From assembly GCF_050948215.1 (NCBI RefSeq), contig NC_135158.1, positions 8,913,822 to 8,977,821 of the forward strand: 64,000 nucleotides of DNA, written 5' to 3'. How positions within the stretch are numbered: the stretch's first letter is position 1; each line of letters opens with the position of its first letter. The DNA is from Halictus rubicundus (taxonomy: Eukaryota; Arthropoda; Insecta; Hymenoptera; Halictidae). A program made the translations under genes and the position numbers. The notes beneath the pieces were generated by a model that worked only from the letters and a program-made list of their open reading frames with translations, did not search any database and was not told where the DNA came from. Shown here in pieces: positions 13,879 through 26,460 of this stretch.

Positions 13879-15366
13879 GTTTTCTCTCCGCGGCCAACCT
13901 GATTCGCCGATGTGAATAGACCGTGTCTTTCACGTTCCACGGGTTCCCCGATGAATGAACGCCATTCCCCGGGGAATGGGAAGCGTCGTTTTCGACTCGC
14001 GTCCAACTCCCGAAATGAACGCTTTGCAGTCGACGTCAGCTCGCGGCGCTCTCCAGCTCGCTTCTCGAGACACCTTGCAGCGATAAATAATTAAAAGCGC
14101 GATTCGAATTGCGAATCACGTATTCTCGTATTTCTCAAATCAATGCGGAGGCTGAATTGAAGCTCGAATCTCGGAAGCGGTTCCTCCGCTTCCGGTTCCT
14201 CGAGTCAAGATGGCCGCCACACCTCCGATTCCTCGTCCATTCCGCAGAGAATGGAGACATTCTGATTCTTTAATATACAGAACGAAGATTCGGGGTTTGC
14301 AGCACCAACCGAGACTCGAGATTCAATATTTCAAGTTACTCGCTTGTTGTTTAATATTTGAAAATGGCGCTTTTAACACTTTACCTACCGGCGATGATTT
14401 CATCTCCGTTGAAGGCTTCTTAATACGTTCCTCAATGTGACAGCGATTTCACTGATAAACTAACAAGCTATTCTGAATAGTATAGCTTGCAGATAGGGCA
14501 TACTATTGAGTAACCTTCTAATAGGCTTCCGGTGGGTAAAGTGTTAATTTTACCGAAGCCATTCGTCATGGCGGTAGAATGAATTTTAATCTTGTAGGCT
14601 TACAATTTTTTGATTATAAACAAGGACAGTGTAAAAAAGTCCCTAGAAATTCAATTTTTACATTAGAAAAATGTAACAAACCTTTATAAAGCTAATAAAA
14701 TAGAGTTAAAATCGACAAAATCGTCTAAGAAAGAATAATATATATATATAAAAAAAAAACAATCTGGTTTAGAGAACCAGCAATCTCGCCTTAAATACCT
14801 TAAAGATTAACTAAGACAACGAATAAAAAAAAATATTCTATTCTTTATAGTACCTCAAATATGAAAGACGTTCAACAATGTAAAACAGGGAAGTTACTAC
14901 CCTCAGAATTAACAACAAAATATAACAAGAGAAGCTCAAGAGCTTCTCGTATTTACAAATTACCGAGCCGTCGTTAAAATCATTGATTCTAGCAACTACT
15001 ACAGCCTGCAAAGCGGGAATTTCGACGGATCCGATTCGAACAGGTTCGGGAACAGGTCCCGGACGCTTCCCAGCATACGTTTCGGCGATCCAAGATGGCC
15101 GCGACGGTCCGCAAATTCGGCGGGACCCCGTACGACAGAAAAAACGCTAACAACCGGCCTAATATATATTATTCAGCGTCCTTGTTCACACATTCAAGAT
15201 TAATTAATAATTATAATAATCCTCTCGTATTTCTCTCCTGTCTCGTTATCATTTTGTTTTTTTCTCGTTTTAAATATAAAAATGAAAACTAACGTATCTT
15301 TGGCTTGTTCCCTTTACCAATCGGCAGCAACCCCGGACGGGCTGCGGCGAGCATCGTTATTATTTG

Positions 15367-15376
15367 TTTATTTATT
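15367..15376 (-). terminator. Candidate poly(A) signals AATAAATAAA for last exon C
   Basis: Two overlapping AATAAA hexamers on the minus strand lie about 840 nt after the TAA at 16211. The intervening sequence has TA, CA and GA simple repeats. This is supported by motif only. Confidence 0.35.
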
Positions 15377-15506
15377 TTTTGTTTGTTTGTTTGTATATGC
15401 TTGTTTGTTTAAATATCTTTTGTACAGGTTTTGTACACTCGAGTGTGGATCCGTGTACGCGCGTGCGTGCCTTCTTCGTCTCGAGTTTTTCTCGCGTGTT
15501 GAGCGC

Positions 15507-15538
15507 CTCTCTCTCTCTCTCTCCCTCTCTCTCTCTCG
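15507..15538. repeat. (CT)n microsatellite with one interruption
   Basis: A CT run interrupted once by CCC. It would lie in the 3'UTR of last exon C if that exon is real. Confidence 0.85.
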
Positions 15539-16210
15539 CGCGCGCTCTCTCAAAGAGAAATATATAATAATAATCCCTTAACTCTGTCATCCTCTCTGCG
15601 TTTCCTTTCGTCCCTCACACGTGTGTATGTATTTACACCTCTCCCGTTTTCTGCGACGGGAGAGCGCGCGCACAATTTTCGCATTTCCTCCCCTGCAGTT
15701 TGTGTCTGTTTTCCTTTTTTTTTGTGTATATTTGTATCTGTATGTGTTTCTTAATACCTTCCTAATTCATACACGAATCTGTCCTACCGACGCGACAACG
15801 TGTACGTCCCCTCGTCAAAATGTATGAATGTGTGTGTGTGTGTGTACGTATAATATACTTTTTCTCCATGTTTGTTTTTCGTGTACGAGCGTGTGTGTGT
15901 GTTCTTATTCGTACGATGCGTGTATGTACCGTGTCTCCCTCTCCCACCGTTGTGTTCATATATATATATATATATACATAATACATATATATATGTATGA
16001 AGTTATATATATGTTTATATATATATTTTTTTCTTTCTATAGAGATTTCTGTTGTTGTTGCTTTTTGTTTTGCAAGTGTGTCGATTAGCAAGCTGGATGA
16101 ACACATTGCGTGGCCCAGCCCCAGATGTCACTGACAGCTTCGCGTGCGTCGCGACGCCCCGCGTCCTTTTTTTTCGACGACGACAACGACATACGTGTGT
16201 GTCACCACAA

Positions 16211-16295
16211 TTAGTGGATCGGCGACTTAACGATGTGGTCCGGCGGGATGAAGTGGTACGTGGGTATCTGCATTCCCGCCGTTTCGTGCGATATC
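16211..16295 (-). CDS. mub: mub last exon C (candidate): GMQIPTYHFIPP tail
   Basis: After the strong acceptor ggccaattctgtttcag, an 85-nt coding stretch uses AG from KH3 plus G (Arg) and reads ISHETAGMQIPTYHFIPPDH then IVKSPIH and a TAA stop. Incoming phase and length match exon B exactly, and the composition again is short, P/Y/H-rich and unlike random translation. If real, it is the most distal of three alternative last exons and extends mub to at least this point (14.5 kb intron from the KH3 donor). A tandem AATAAATAAA on the minus strand at 15367-15376 could end its 3'UTR, giving roughly 840-870 nt that include several microsatellites. It could still be a chance reading; conservation in related insects would settle that. 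Confidence 0.58.
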
Positions 16296-18701
16296 CTGAA
16301 ACAGAATTGGCCGAGACTGTCAGACGGGCTCAGCTCATGCTTTATACCCTAACTCCGCTTGGCCGAGGGAGCCCCGACACGAAGACGCGACCCTAATCGC
16401 TCGTTTCGATCATCCGTTCGCATACCTTCCGCAAATCTGCTTCCTCGAACCGGAATCCACGCAAACTACGCGAGCCTCGGAAACACTCTAATGCTGAACT
16501 GCGGATCTTCAAAATGGGAACTGTCTGCATCGATTATAAGGAACACAAGTTAAACAGGACTGCCATTGTATTGGCAACATTTGAATAAACTTCTTAATTC
16601 CTTAATTTAATCATTTCAATAACAAAAGCTAAATGCACAGTCTCCTTTTTGCATACTATCTTACAAATTTAGCGGATTCAGCAAAATATTTCTTATACTT
16701 TAAAAAATTCTCGTCCCGAGAGGGTTAATTATTTTAATAAGATGGATTCACTAATATTTACTATTACTATTTTTACTCGTTCCTGTGATAAACTGCGTGT
16801 GTGACATTTTAAACAGTAAATAAATTGGAAGAATTCAGGAATATTCTTCTGAGCTGACCAGAGTTATAAAAGAAAACTAACTTTCTCGTTGCAGACAATT
16901 TTTATCTTTCTCGACGTAAATGCACAGAATCCACGGTCTTATCGATGACACCAGGCCGACAACATAAAGAGGGTAGTTTCGCGACTAAGTAGGGGTAGAG
17001 AGGCTTCGAATCGAAGTTTATTGCACGGACGTCGAACGGAATGCCGCACGGTTCTTTGCTGATGAGATTGCGTCGACTTTTAGAGCCGTGCAATTTCGTC
17101 ACGCGTGTCGGCTGTAGTTAATTAACCCCTGACGCGTACAAGTTTAAGCTTCTTATGCGAAAGCGACGTTTCCAGCGGTCACTGTTTCGCGGACCGTGTT
17201 AATACCGGTAGTACTCAGACCACGGTCTTCTGCCTCGGATGCGAGAGTCTAGATTTAGCCCCCTTTCATGATTCATCAAAGTCTTCTAATTGCCGGCTCC
17301 CCTTGTAACGGAGTTTATGCAATCCGGAAATTACTCGATTTACGTAACGACTGTTCAATCTTGACTGTAGATTCTGCGCTGATCGCGTGGAATTTACGAC
17401 TCTTCGACGTCTACGCAAATTTCAGGCCTGCCGCGATCAGTTTATCATTTTTATCTTGAGCAAACGAACGGCTAGATCGACGTAATTTCTGATTGAAAAC
17501 TGGAGGTAAATTAACAAGTAATTTCAATATTTCTGTACCGAGGACAAATCTGTACGAGTAAAAATGATTGACGAACCCCTAAAACTTGAGTTGCGATTTT
17601 TTTTTTTGGTCGTTTTGTTAACACTAGAACAACCAATCACTAAATTTCGTACCAGTTTCGTTGAAATATCTACTAGAGAAGTTTATTAAAAAATTTTCTC
17701 TTGGAAACGTATTTCTAATGGAAAAAATTAGGAGGAAGTCATTTTGTAGCTGGCAAAAGTCCCGATTGTCTCGATTTAAAGAAAAAACGTCTAGCACCGA
17801 CAAGGCAACTAATTAATCGCAAGGCTTTTACAGTAAGAGGGGAATTCTCTCTAGCGAAAGTAAATTATGTTTGAGATACCGTGCAGCTCTAGAAATTTTC
17901 AATGGCTCAGTGGTCTACATCGGTTAGCAAATTTCTTCCTAATCCTCGTTAACATTCCGTGTATAACCGCTTTCGAACCGAGAGAAAGTTAATGAAATTC
18001 CGACCGTGCCGGCGAAAAGATCCCCGAAGATTTCCGCGCAGATAAGATAACTCGTGTTAGGAGTCCAATTAGAGACCACGGTTCTCGAAACGAGCGACTG
18101 GGTTGCGATCTTCGCGTCTCTCTTAAACATGCGCCCCGAATCTACGGAAGGAGATCCTCGGTCTTCGTCGTTCTCGATCTCCCACCGACTTCGGCTCGCG
18201 CGCAAAAATCTTCCGCGAATTTATCTCGGTGCAAATCCGTCGCCGGGCGAGCATTGGAAAAATGAAACGCGCAGATCGATCGGAGAAAATTTCGTCGCGC
18301 AAAACCGATCGTCGGTGGGCAGCAACGAACGGGCTGTTGATCACGTGGAAAACTCATTTCCAGAGGGGGGTCGAGACTTAGATGATTGGTCCATTTTTTT
18401 TTTCCAAAACAATAGTTCACCGCGAGATCTAGGCGTGACTCTTTCGTTTCTCGAAAATTGGAAAACAAAACAGCTAAACGAACGTGAAACATGAGAGAAC
18501 GATATTGTCGTATAAAACGGTGATCGACGGTATATTGAAACGTGAAAAAAGAAAAAAAAAATGAAATTTTGACAACAGCCAACGGTATATCGTAAATAAA
18601 AAAAAATTGGGAAAAGTGTCGATTAACGGGACTACAAAGGAGCGGATGGTGCTTACCAAAGACGGTCAGGAGCCTGGGTCAAGTTGGTTGGATGGATACA
18701 T

Positions 18702-18724
18702 CTTCTCTCTCTCTCTCTCTCTCT
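18702..18724. repeat. (CT)n microsatellite
   Basis: A perfect CT run of about 11 units. Confidence 0.85.
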
Positions 18725-21700
18725 CCCTTTCTCTACATCTTTTCGGTTTTAGAGTCTCTTTCCGCTCTTGCCGTACGACTTATAACATGCACGTATGCAC
18801 ACGCGACGGTAAACGTGCATATGCACGTGCGTGCACGGTTGCTATAACATAGGATTCGCGCGACGCACAACGGTACACGTTGAGATCGATCGATCGCAAC
18901 CGGAACACGTGGGAGATGAATGTTCCCCGTTCCGGACAGAAGAGAGAAAACGGCTCTCCTCGTGATTAGGGTATTACGTCGCGAATCGCTGCATCCAAGG
19001 TGGCGAGGATGTCCGTTCGTCTCGGTGGCCTCACCCGAGATTGCGAAACGCTTGCGAACTGTCCGCAAACTATTATTTTTTATCAGGTTAAGACGAGGTA
19101 CAGTGAATTCTCGATATATGTCAACAACACGGGTCTTGCCGGCGTCGTGTATCGTTTAGGAGACATGTTATGTTTAGACTCCTCGTCGTCCGAGGCCTCT
19201 CGAGATTCGCAACGGTAGTGGGAATAAGCGACGTTTATCATTCAGACCTTGGCGACATATATAGAGAAATCACTGTGCTTCTGTATCGCGTCGTAGCTCC
19301 AACACCTAAAAATTTACCAGCAACTTTGTTTCATCCAGTAAACGCATAATAGATGTAACTTTCTACATTGTATTCCTGCTCACTAAAAAGTTGTTATATT
19401 TCTATCGTCGTTCGTCGTTTACAGCTTCTCGATCGTAGAAATTTTTGTCTTCGTCGTATTTTTTCGACTAAATATTTATATCATTACTGACCCGGAATTG
19501 AAAATTGACTTGAATGGATATAGTTTGCGTGTTTACAGTTCGCAAGGTGTTCCTCGGTGAGCACACGCCCTTAAAGATTGCGCTCGGATGCGCGCACGAT
19601 TTTTCGTCCGTCGATACACGCTCGGTATGCGAGAGCTGGGCGCAGACATGATCGATCGGAAACGTGAACGCTGCGGACAGGATTTAAGTATTGGCACTGC
19701 CATTGTCCAGGCTGCCTGAGAACTACTGGTGCAATCCAAAAAGGAGCAAATCTACGTAAAAAAATAGTTAAAGAACAGTGATGTCTTTTCCTGCGAAGTA
19801 TTATCTCTGAGAAAATCAATGTTAAAACCTTATGGATATTTTCTTAGTTTACAATAAGCAAAAAAAAAAATTCAATAGACTTTTTATCTTGTTTCCGTTA
19901 TGCAGATTTATCCATTTTTTAATTTCTATTATACTTTTTGGATCCATCGGTTCGGAGACAGTGCTGTTTCAGCGATTCATAAACGGTTGTCTCCACAATT
20001 CATAATTATTGAAGTTTATCGCAATACTCTGCGCATTTCCGTTCACGTAATAATGATTGCCGTGTATAATGATATTATGTAATTAATATCGCACAATACA
20101 CGTTTCATTTAGCGAATAACATGTGCGGTGCTGGATTAATTAGTTTGCAGATTTTTATGAAGTTTGTTTTCGATGATTTAGTTCGCGAAGTTTGATTGGT
20201 GGAAATATTGCACGTAATGCCGGATGTGTGCGAGAGTAAATAGTTATACCGTATTTCGCGAAGTTATTCGTTTAATGCGATCAGAAAATCTGTTTTCTGT
20301 GTGCGATTGCACCGTTACGTATACTCTGTCGTGTGTTTATAATTACCATTATTATTCAAGAGCTCCGATTGTTCACAGAAATTGCGAAATCATAACAATT
20401 CACTGACAAATTGTACAATTTAATTTTGTTGTATTACTGAAAATCCTATTTGCCGTACAACGTCGATATAAAATAGCATAAAATAGACAGAAAATAGTGA
20501 CAAGAAAATCGCGAACGAAAGAATGAGGAGAAGTTCCAGCATCGTCACATCCGTCGAATCTCTCGACTCACGTTTATCGATCAGGCCTGCACCCTCGGCC
20601 GCGTTCCGCTTTTCGTCGGTCATGATTTTCCAGAAAAGAGAAATAAAGGAGGTAGCAACAATAAAATGCAGCACGCCAGAAACGTGGTCGCGCAATGTAC
20701 TACAGTATTAGTCCCTCCGGGGACCCTGGATCGATATATTCGTATAAATAAACGCGCGTGCCGGCTGAATATGCAATTTCCCTCTAGGAAACCGTTCGGT
20801 AAAAAGACGCTGGCAAAAACGGTTGGAAAAACGTTAATAATTTTTCGTTCTCGTAAAATCGTGTTTCGTCGTAAAAAACAAAAACAAAAAAGAATGGCGT
20901 GGCCGAGTGCGTTGCGGGACCCCGTTCGAAGGAATGGCGCCGACACGTGTGTCTGGTGATTTATTATCTTCATCATTTTACCTCAGATCAATATGTAATC
21001 ATTTTTCTTTGCATCAGATTTGCATCTCGTATTTTGTATTAAACACCCCTAGCTTTATTCAACAAGGTGATACAGGGTAGCTAATGTCTGTGAAGCACAC
21101 AAGCTCTGGCGACATCGTTTATAGAGACCAATATACAGTTTGAAAACTAACGTACCTACGGTAAAATCCTGGTGTGTATACTCTATACTCCCCTTATCAC
21201 ACACACTCTCTCTCTCTCTCGCTCTCTCTCTCTCGCGCGCTCTATCTCTCTCCCTTTCATAATTTTAGTAATCTTGATCGTGAAAAAAAAATCATTCCGC
21301 TCTGAATCTCGCGTCACGAACAAATGCGTGAGCCCACTGAATTACCTCCCTCCCTTAACGTCTCCCGATTTCGACGCGCGAAACAGACAAAAAAAAAATA
21401 AATGAAAAGCTCCTTATTGTCTCGACGAACCGAACGGAAAGATGAACGTACGCAATGGGGCGAGACAACGGATATCGGTGTATAATAGAATGAAGAACGC
21501 AATGAAAAGTAGATACACATTATATTAATTACGAGAACGTGTACCCCTTGGATCGCTCGCGATCGCGACCCACGGGCCTGATCGTTCGGTGTACGACGCA
21601 ACGCACGATCGTAGGATCGCAAGTCCGCTAGAGATGCAACGTTTTACTTCCTCGCTACGAACTAGGAATTGAGCACACAAACATCGATCTGGTAGACGGA

Positions 21701-22366
21701 TCTCGTTCGAACGCGAACGGACGATCGGTTTTTCTGTTCGTTCTCGTGGTCTTTTCTTCTCTTCTCGTGTCCCTGCTCCCGCAAGAGCGTTTTTCATCGT
21801 TCTTTCGATTTCATCTCCCGATCTCTCTTGGCCGTTTCTCTCCTCTTCGATGCTCGTCGATCAAGAAGAAAAGACGCGTGTTCGACGCGCGAATACAATT
21901 TAAACGGATCCTCGAAGGAAGCCTGTGTATTGTTCCTCTTTTGTGTGCCTGTGTGTGTGTGAGTGTGTTGTGTGTGTGTCTGTTCCCGTATGTGTAGGTG
22001 TGTGTATACAGTGTTTGTTGTGTAAAGGTATATAAGTATCTAAAAACGTCTCGTTTTAAACGCTATTTTTTATCTGAACTGGATTCACTTTATACTTTCT
22101 TCTCTCTAGATCCCGGTACACATGTATACACATCGGCGTTACAATTCCACCGTGTTCTCTCCTTCGTGAATGATTACGTTTTTCCATTGTCTGCTTGTAT
22201 ATAATTATTAATATCGTTACAATAAAATGACCACTATCGTAAATTGATTGATTACCTCGTATATTCGAATATAAGATATTTATATTCGCTGACGGCATTC
22301 GATGAACCACTACCTCACGTTCGAGGTACGAATAAGCTCTCTGATTATTATTCCCTTTCTCGCACA

Positions 22367-22369
<3 letters not shown>

Positions 22370-22414
<45 letters not shown>
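22370..22414. repeat. (CT)22 microsatellite
   Basis: A long perfect CT run continuing into an imperfect CTCTCG stretch to about 22435, with more CT-rich sequence to 22760. Confidence 0.92.
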
Positions 22415-22418
<4 letters not shown>

Positions 22419-22904
22419 CTCTCTCGCTCGCGTTCTCACCTTCTAAAACGGAGGAATTCTGTCCTCGGTTCTCTTTCCCTCTCTCACTCACTCACTCAGT
22501 CACTTGCTCATACTCTCGTTCATTTTCCGTTACCCCCCACGCGCCTGTACACGCGGCAAGACGCAATCGAAAAGTGAAAATAAAAATATAACTCATTCGC
22601 TCGTTCTCTTTCTCTCTCACTCATACTACGTTCTCTCGACTCACACGCACACCCTAAATTTTCTCCTCCGATTGAAATTGGTTCGATTTTTTTCTCCTTT
22701 CTCTCTCTCTCTCTTTCGCGACATAATTGCACCTCTTTTCTCTCTGTCTCTCTCAATTCAAGTGGTCAGCTATATATATATATATCTACTAGAAAAAATT
22801 ACATCGGAATCCTCTAACGCTAGTAAGAAATGGTTCTGCATCAAACATTAATCAATTAGTAATTCATCGCAATTACGTTACATATATTTATATATATATA
22901 TGTA

Positions 22905-22945
22905 TATATATAAAAGGCTGCTCTGCGACGGTGCACAAGCAGTCG
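22905..22945 (+). promoter_or_regulatory. Candidate TATA-box core promoter
   Basis: TATATATAAAAGG at the end of a TA-repeat is followed about 31 nt later by CAGTC, a spacing typical of TATA to initiator, and the base composition turns GC-rich immediately after. Downstream, only tiny ORFs are seen (for example a 19-codon ORF starting ATGATG near 23092). The TA-repeat context makes chance likely. Confidence 0.25.
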
Positions 22946-23733
22946 CGCCCCCCGAGTCGCCATTTTGGTACCGCGATGTACTCTCTCCTCATTTTAAGGC
23001 GGTATCGTGCGATACTATAGTCTCGAAAAAATAAACAAAAGATTCTACGAAACGGAAACTGAAAAGACTCGACAAAAGAAATCCCGCAACCATGATGTCG
23101 CTAATTGAAGAAACGCGGATACGATTGGACTCGGAGGACGTGTCGCGCTAGTGTCAAGGGTCCGAAGACTTAGCGTCGGATCTCGACGATCTCCGTTCAC
23201 AGGGTTCGCGTACGCTAATCTTTAAAGGACCTCAAACGCCTTTGGAATGGAGGCTCGACCACGTGGATCCGGAATATTTAAACACCACGGTCACTTTTTA
23301 GAGACTACGCTTTAGTCTAAACGTCGCAGCATCTGTCTGCTTCAAAAGGAAAATCGTTTAAAGAAAAAGTCCCTAGACAAAATGCGTTTAGGGTTGCTCG
23401 TTTCAAGATAAGAACTACTGTCATCCGCACAGATTGATTCGTGGCCAATTAGTCCGGAATTTCCATTTTACATCCAAGCCTTTCATCTTTCGAGCTGAAG
23501 GTTCATTCATTGTTCGTTAATAGTTCAACGAGTTCAAGATGAAAGGGCCACGAATTAATTTGTGCGTCTATTATTGCATGATTTGGATGAATCACGTTGG
23601 CGAGACTACTTCTATGAATGTTTTCCCGCAAATCACGTGTTTCTGAATTAGTGACGATGGAAATGTCGATGAAGTGACTTCTGTGTGACAGAAAGAATTC
23701 TAGTTTCGACGAATCGAGAGGATTTGTGATCAT

Positions 23734-23869
23734 TAGACTGCGGATATTAATTGAAAATAAAAAAAGTTGAAAATTCTATGTCGATATCCTCTAACTCTTC
23801 TAACAATTTCTACTGTTTCCAACTTTGCCTACTCGTTTGTTCTCATAAATGTACAAAATCAACAGTCTA
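23734..23869. mobile_element. Short inverted-repeat element, TAGACTGCGGAT ends
   Basis: It begins TAGACTGCGGATATTAATTG and ends AACAGTCTA, inverted, about 136 bp. The same end motif (CATAAA..TCCGCAGTCTA) recurs at 25291-25311, 25443-25500, 25586-25606, 35047 and 57516, defining a dispersed family. Confidence 0.45.
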
Positions 23870-24035
23870 GTCATCACTATAATATCCACTATCGACGAAC
23901 TCTCGTAATCCTACGTTAACATGTTCGTTCTTCCGCACACGCACACACACACACACACACATGTAGATCAGTATAAAAATGATAATCCCAATAAACTGAA
24001 CTTGCAACGTTGCGGGTTCTACAATCAAACGCAAC

Positions 24036-24041
24036 TTTAAT
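24036..24041 (-). terminator. Candidate poly(A) signal ATTAAA for last exon A
   Basis: ATTAAA on the minus strand lies about 660 nt after the TGA at 24703 and is followed by GT-rich sequence (gttgcgtttgattgtag). It is the first good hexamer I see downstream. Actual cleavage is unknown. Confidence 0.35.
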
Positions 24042-24702
24042 AAAAGAAAAAAATGTCTACTACAAAAACCGGCAAGTTTTTCGAAAACGCGACGAACATG
24101 TCAAGAGACGTACGACCGAACAAAGTCATTCATCTATTCAAGCTTCACGTATTCCACGGATCCACGGTCCATCCATCCCAAGGTCCACCCTGAAGGTCCA
24201 CCGACCTCCTCTACACCCTGTATATCAGAGAAATGCAAACTCGGAGGAACCATCTAAGTTCTGAACTGTCAAAGAGAAAAGAAAGACACGCAGGGTAGAT
24301 TTATATCCAAAAAATCGCTGATCTAACCACGGGTGTCCTGGTGTCTTACGTCCTACGAATACGAATTAGAATAGGAAGGGGGTTTTAGCTCGAAGAAGTA
24401 GAAGTAAGAAGTTAGACTAAGCCTATCGTCGATTTGCAAAAAGGTCGTGGTCCGATCCTTAGCCAAGTCTTAAATCCGGACTATGTATCGCGCTACCCTG
24501 GCGTCCGTACGCGCGTCTCTCCGATGGCAAAAATTTCGTGTTCGGTGTGTTGTTGTGTATGGTCGAGTGGTTCTTGTTGTTCTTGTTGCTGTAGTTGTTG
24601 GTGATGAGTAGTAGCAGTAGTAGTAGTACTAATACGTGTGGTGTTCGATAGTGTGTCAATGATCTCCCTGTCTTGTCTCTCCGTGGTTGGTCGTCCATTG
24701 GC

Positions 24703-25081
24703 TCAGTACGGGTTGTACTTGGTGCGCTCGGATTTGAATTTGCCGCTGTCGGTCGGTCCAGGTGCGCTCGGGCTACGTAACCTCGGCGTGAACTTGTGCG
24801 ACCGGTGCACGCCGGTCGTCTGGACCGGAAGTGCGGATGCAGCCGCGCCAGCAGCACCACCTAGCAATTCCGTGAGTCCGCCGAGGGCGGTCAGGCTAGA
24901 TAGGGCGTTGAGGGCGCCTGGCTTGCTTAGCAGCTGAGCCAAGGGAATGGCGCTGGCCAAGGGAGAGGCAGTGGTAGTGGTGGTGGAGGGAGAAGCACTG
25001 GCCCCGGATGCCCCGGGAGTGGTACCGCTGCCAGGGGTTTGGGTATTTTGGGCCTCTAGGTTAGCTTTCTGCAGTTCAACA
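24703..25081 (-). CDS. mub: mub last exon A: long low-complexity tail
   Basis: A 379-nt coding part of a last exon follows acceptor tgtcttttccccag. AG from KH3 plus T gives Ser, then VELQKANLEAQNTQTPGSGT and on to KSERTKYNPY and a TGA stop (125 residues in all). The tail has a T/S/G/A-rich stretch (residues about 15-45), an L/A/G-rich stretch around LAQLLSKPGALNALSSLTAL and GGLTELLGGAAGAA, and a basic end (SHKFTPRLRS, KFKSERTKYNPY). SVELQKANLE after KH3 matches my memory of the canonical insect mub isoform. The 3'UTR runs leftward from 24702. An ATTAAA at 24036-24041 (minus strand), followed by GT-rich sequence, is a possible polyadenylation signal about 660 nt past the stop. Confidence 0.9.
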
Positions 25082-25288
25082 CTGGGGAAAAGACACAAAA
25101 TGTAAAAAGGTGAGGGTGGGAACGTTCCTCTGATACGGTTTTTGTATTTTGTTTTTTTTTGTTTTTTTTTTTTTTCGTGTTCACTCTATATCTCTGTGTT
25201 TCTACTGGTTTCTAGGCTTGCGAGTGCATAGGGCGTGCGACGCTGGTAACGTGGAACACCTGGGATTCGAACTATACCTTGGGAATCA

Positions 25289-25606
25289 GTACTGCGGATC
25301 TTTATGCAATCTCTTGTAACTCCCTTTTACGGGGAGCTACAGAAAAATTGAGTTCTGTGAAAAATTTCTATAGATTGCAAATAGTGTGACATTGATGTTA
25401 AATTTCTGATATTGTTTCTTTTACTCGGTTTCGCCGAGAACGCATAAAATCCGCAGTCTAGGACGCGATTTTATTGGGTCACCGCTAGACTGCGGATCTT
25501 GATGGTAATTCGAAATTTCGTGGCTCACTTTGTCGAGACCATGGGCAAGTTTGATGTATCAACTAAAAAATTGCTTACGGCGATAGCATAGAGACCCGCA
25601 GTCTAC
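25289..25606. mobile_element. Composite TCCGCAGTCTA elements
   Basis: The outer ends ACTGCGGATCTTTATGC and GCATAGAGACCCGCAGTCTA are inverted. Between them a second hairpin pair, ATCCGCAGTCTAG (25449-25461) and CTAGACTGCGGAT (25485-25497), is nested. It lies 200-500 bp upstream of the last exon A acceptor. Confidence 0.42.
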
Positions 25607-26239
25607 CACCATGGGACCACTGACAAAACGGATATCTGTCTGAAATTGCAGTGGAGCAACCGAATGATGTGAAGATCGAGTACTGTTTGGAAAAGCGGTA
25701 CCTGATATGGAACACCTTGAGAATTGTATGCAGTTGTATGATCTTTGATTCAGACTTACTGATATTTTTAATGACCATTTTCAAGTTCTAGAAAGAAGCT
25801 TGTTCTCGCTATGAAACAGGATTCTCCACTGAGGAGTTAAACGTAACAGTTCCATTAAAGGAAAGACGTGCTCGATAAAAATTTGTTTCACATTGAGAAT
25901 AGCAATTTTTTTTTACTGCTACGGGGGTGGCGTTCGTTCGCAAAGGGTTAACACAACGATTAGTAATTGATTGATAGTAAAACTTAGGACGAGGAAGACG
26001 AAATGGTGAATTCTAACACGTTTAAACCCGTCAGAATTTGATGAAATTTTCGTTCCAAATACGATTGGGGATGATTGCTCGTTCATCGTGATTTAACGAT
26101 GTTCCATATCACATTTACTTCCACATTATCGCCGTCGACCCTATGCCCGGACAAGCGTCCAGCGAACGTGTATGAGCGTACGTGTAACTGTTTCTGTCAC
26201 TTGTGTCTGTTCTGTGCACAAAAGTGTACGTTTCTTTCG

Positions 26240-26460
26240 ATAAATGAAAATAAAAAAGAAAACAGTGAGAGAAGTGACAGAAAGAAAGAAGAAGAAGAAG
26301 AAGAAGAGAGAAAGGTAAAAAGAGAAATGTATAGAAACAGAGAAAGAGATGGTAGAATAAAGAGAGAGAAAAAAAAAGAAAGAAAAAAGAGTAAGAAAAG
26401 AAAGAACAGACACGGTATGGAAATGAAACGGCAGCTAGAAGAAGAAGAAGAGTTATCAGA
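26240..26460 (-). repeat. Long polypyrimidine (CU) tract on transcript strand
   Basis: About 220 bp of almost pure A/G on the plus strand, hence U/C in a mub transcript, lies in the intron before last exon A and includes a short (GAA)n run. It is open in several frames only because purine-rich sequence rarely makes stops. Confidence 0.55.

Larger units (their letters stand above)
1..15350. other. Region without a recognisable gene
   Basis: No reading frame here resembles a known protein. Translations are dominated by simple repeats or overlap open frames on the other strand. It holds TA- and CT/GA-microsatellites, a (GAC)9 run, A/T-rich tracts and several C-rich patches on the minus strand (listed separately). 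It may be intergenic or may lie in a further extended mub 3' region. Confidence 0.5.
16296..24002. other. Non-coding stretch between last exons A and C
   Basis: If exon C is used this is intron, otherwise intergenic. I see microsatellites, a short inverted-repeat element at 23734-23869, a candidate plus-strand TATA promoter near 22907-22918, an imperfect hairpin around 18787-18835 (GCACGTATGCAC-like arms) and a truncated TTAACACTAG end at 17618. No convincing coding exon is visible apart from a very weak candidate at 19684-19711. Confidence 0.45.
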
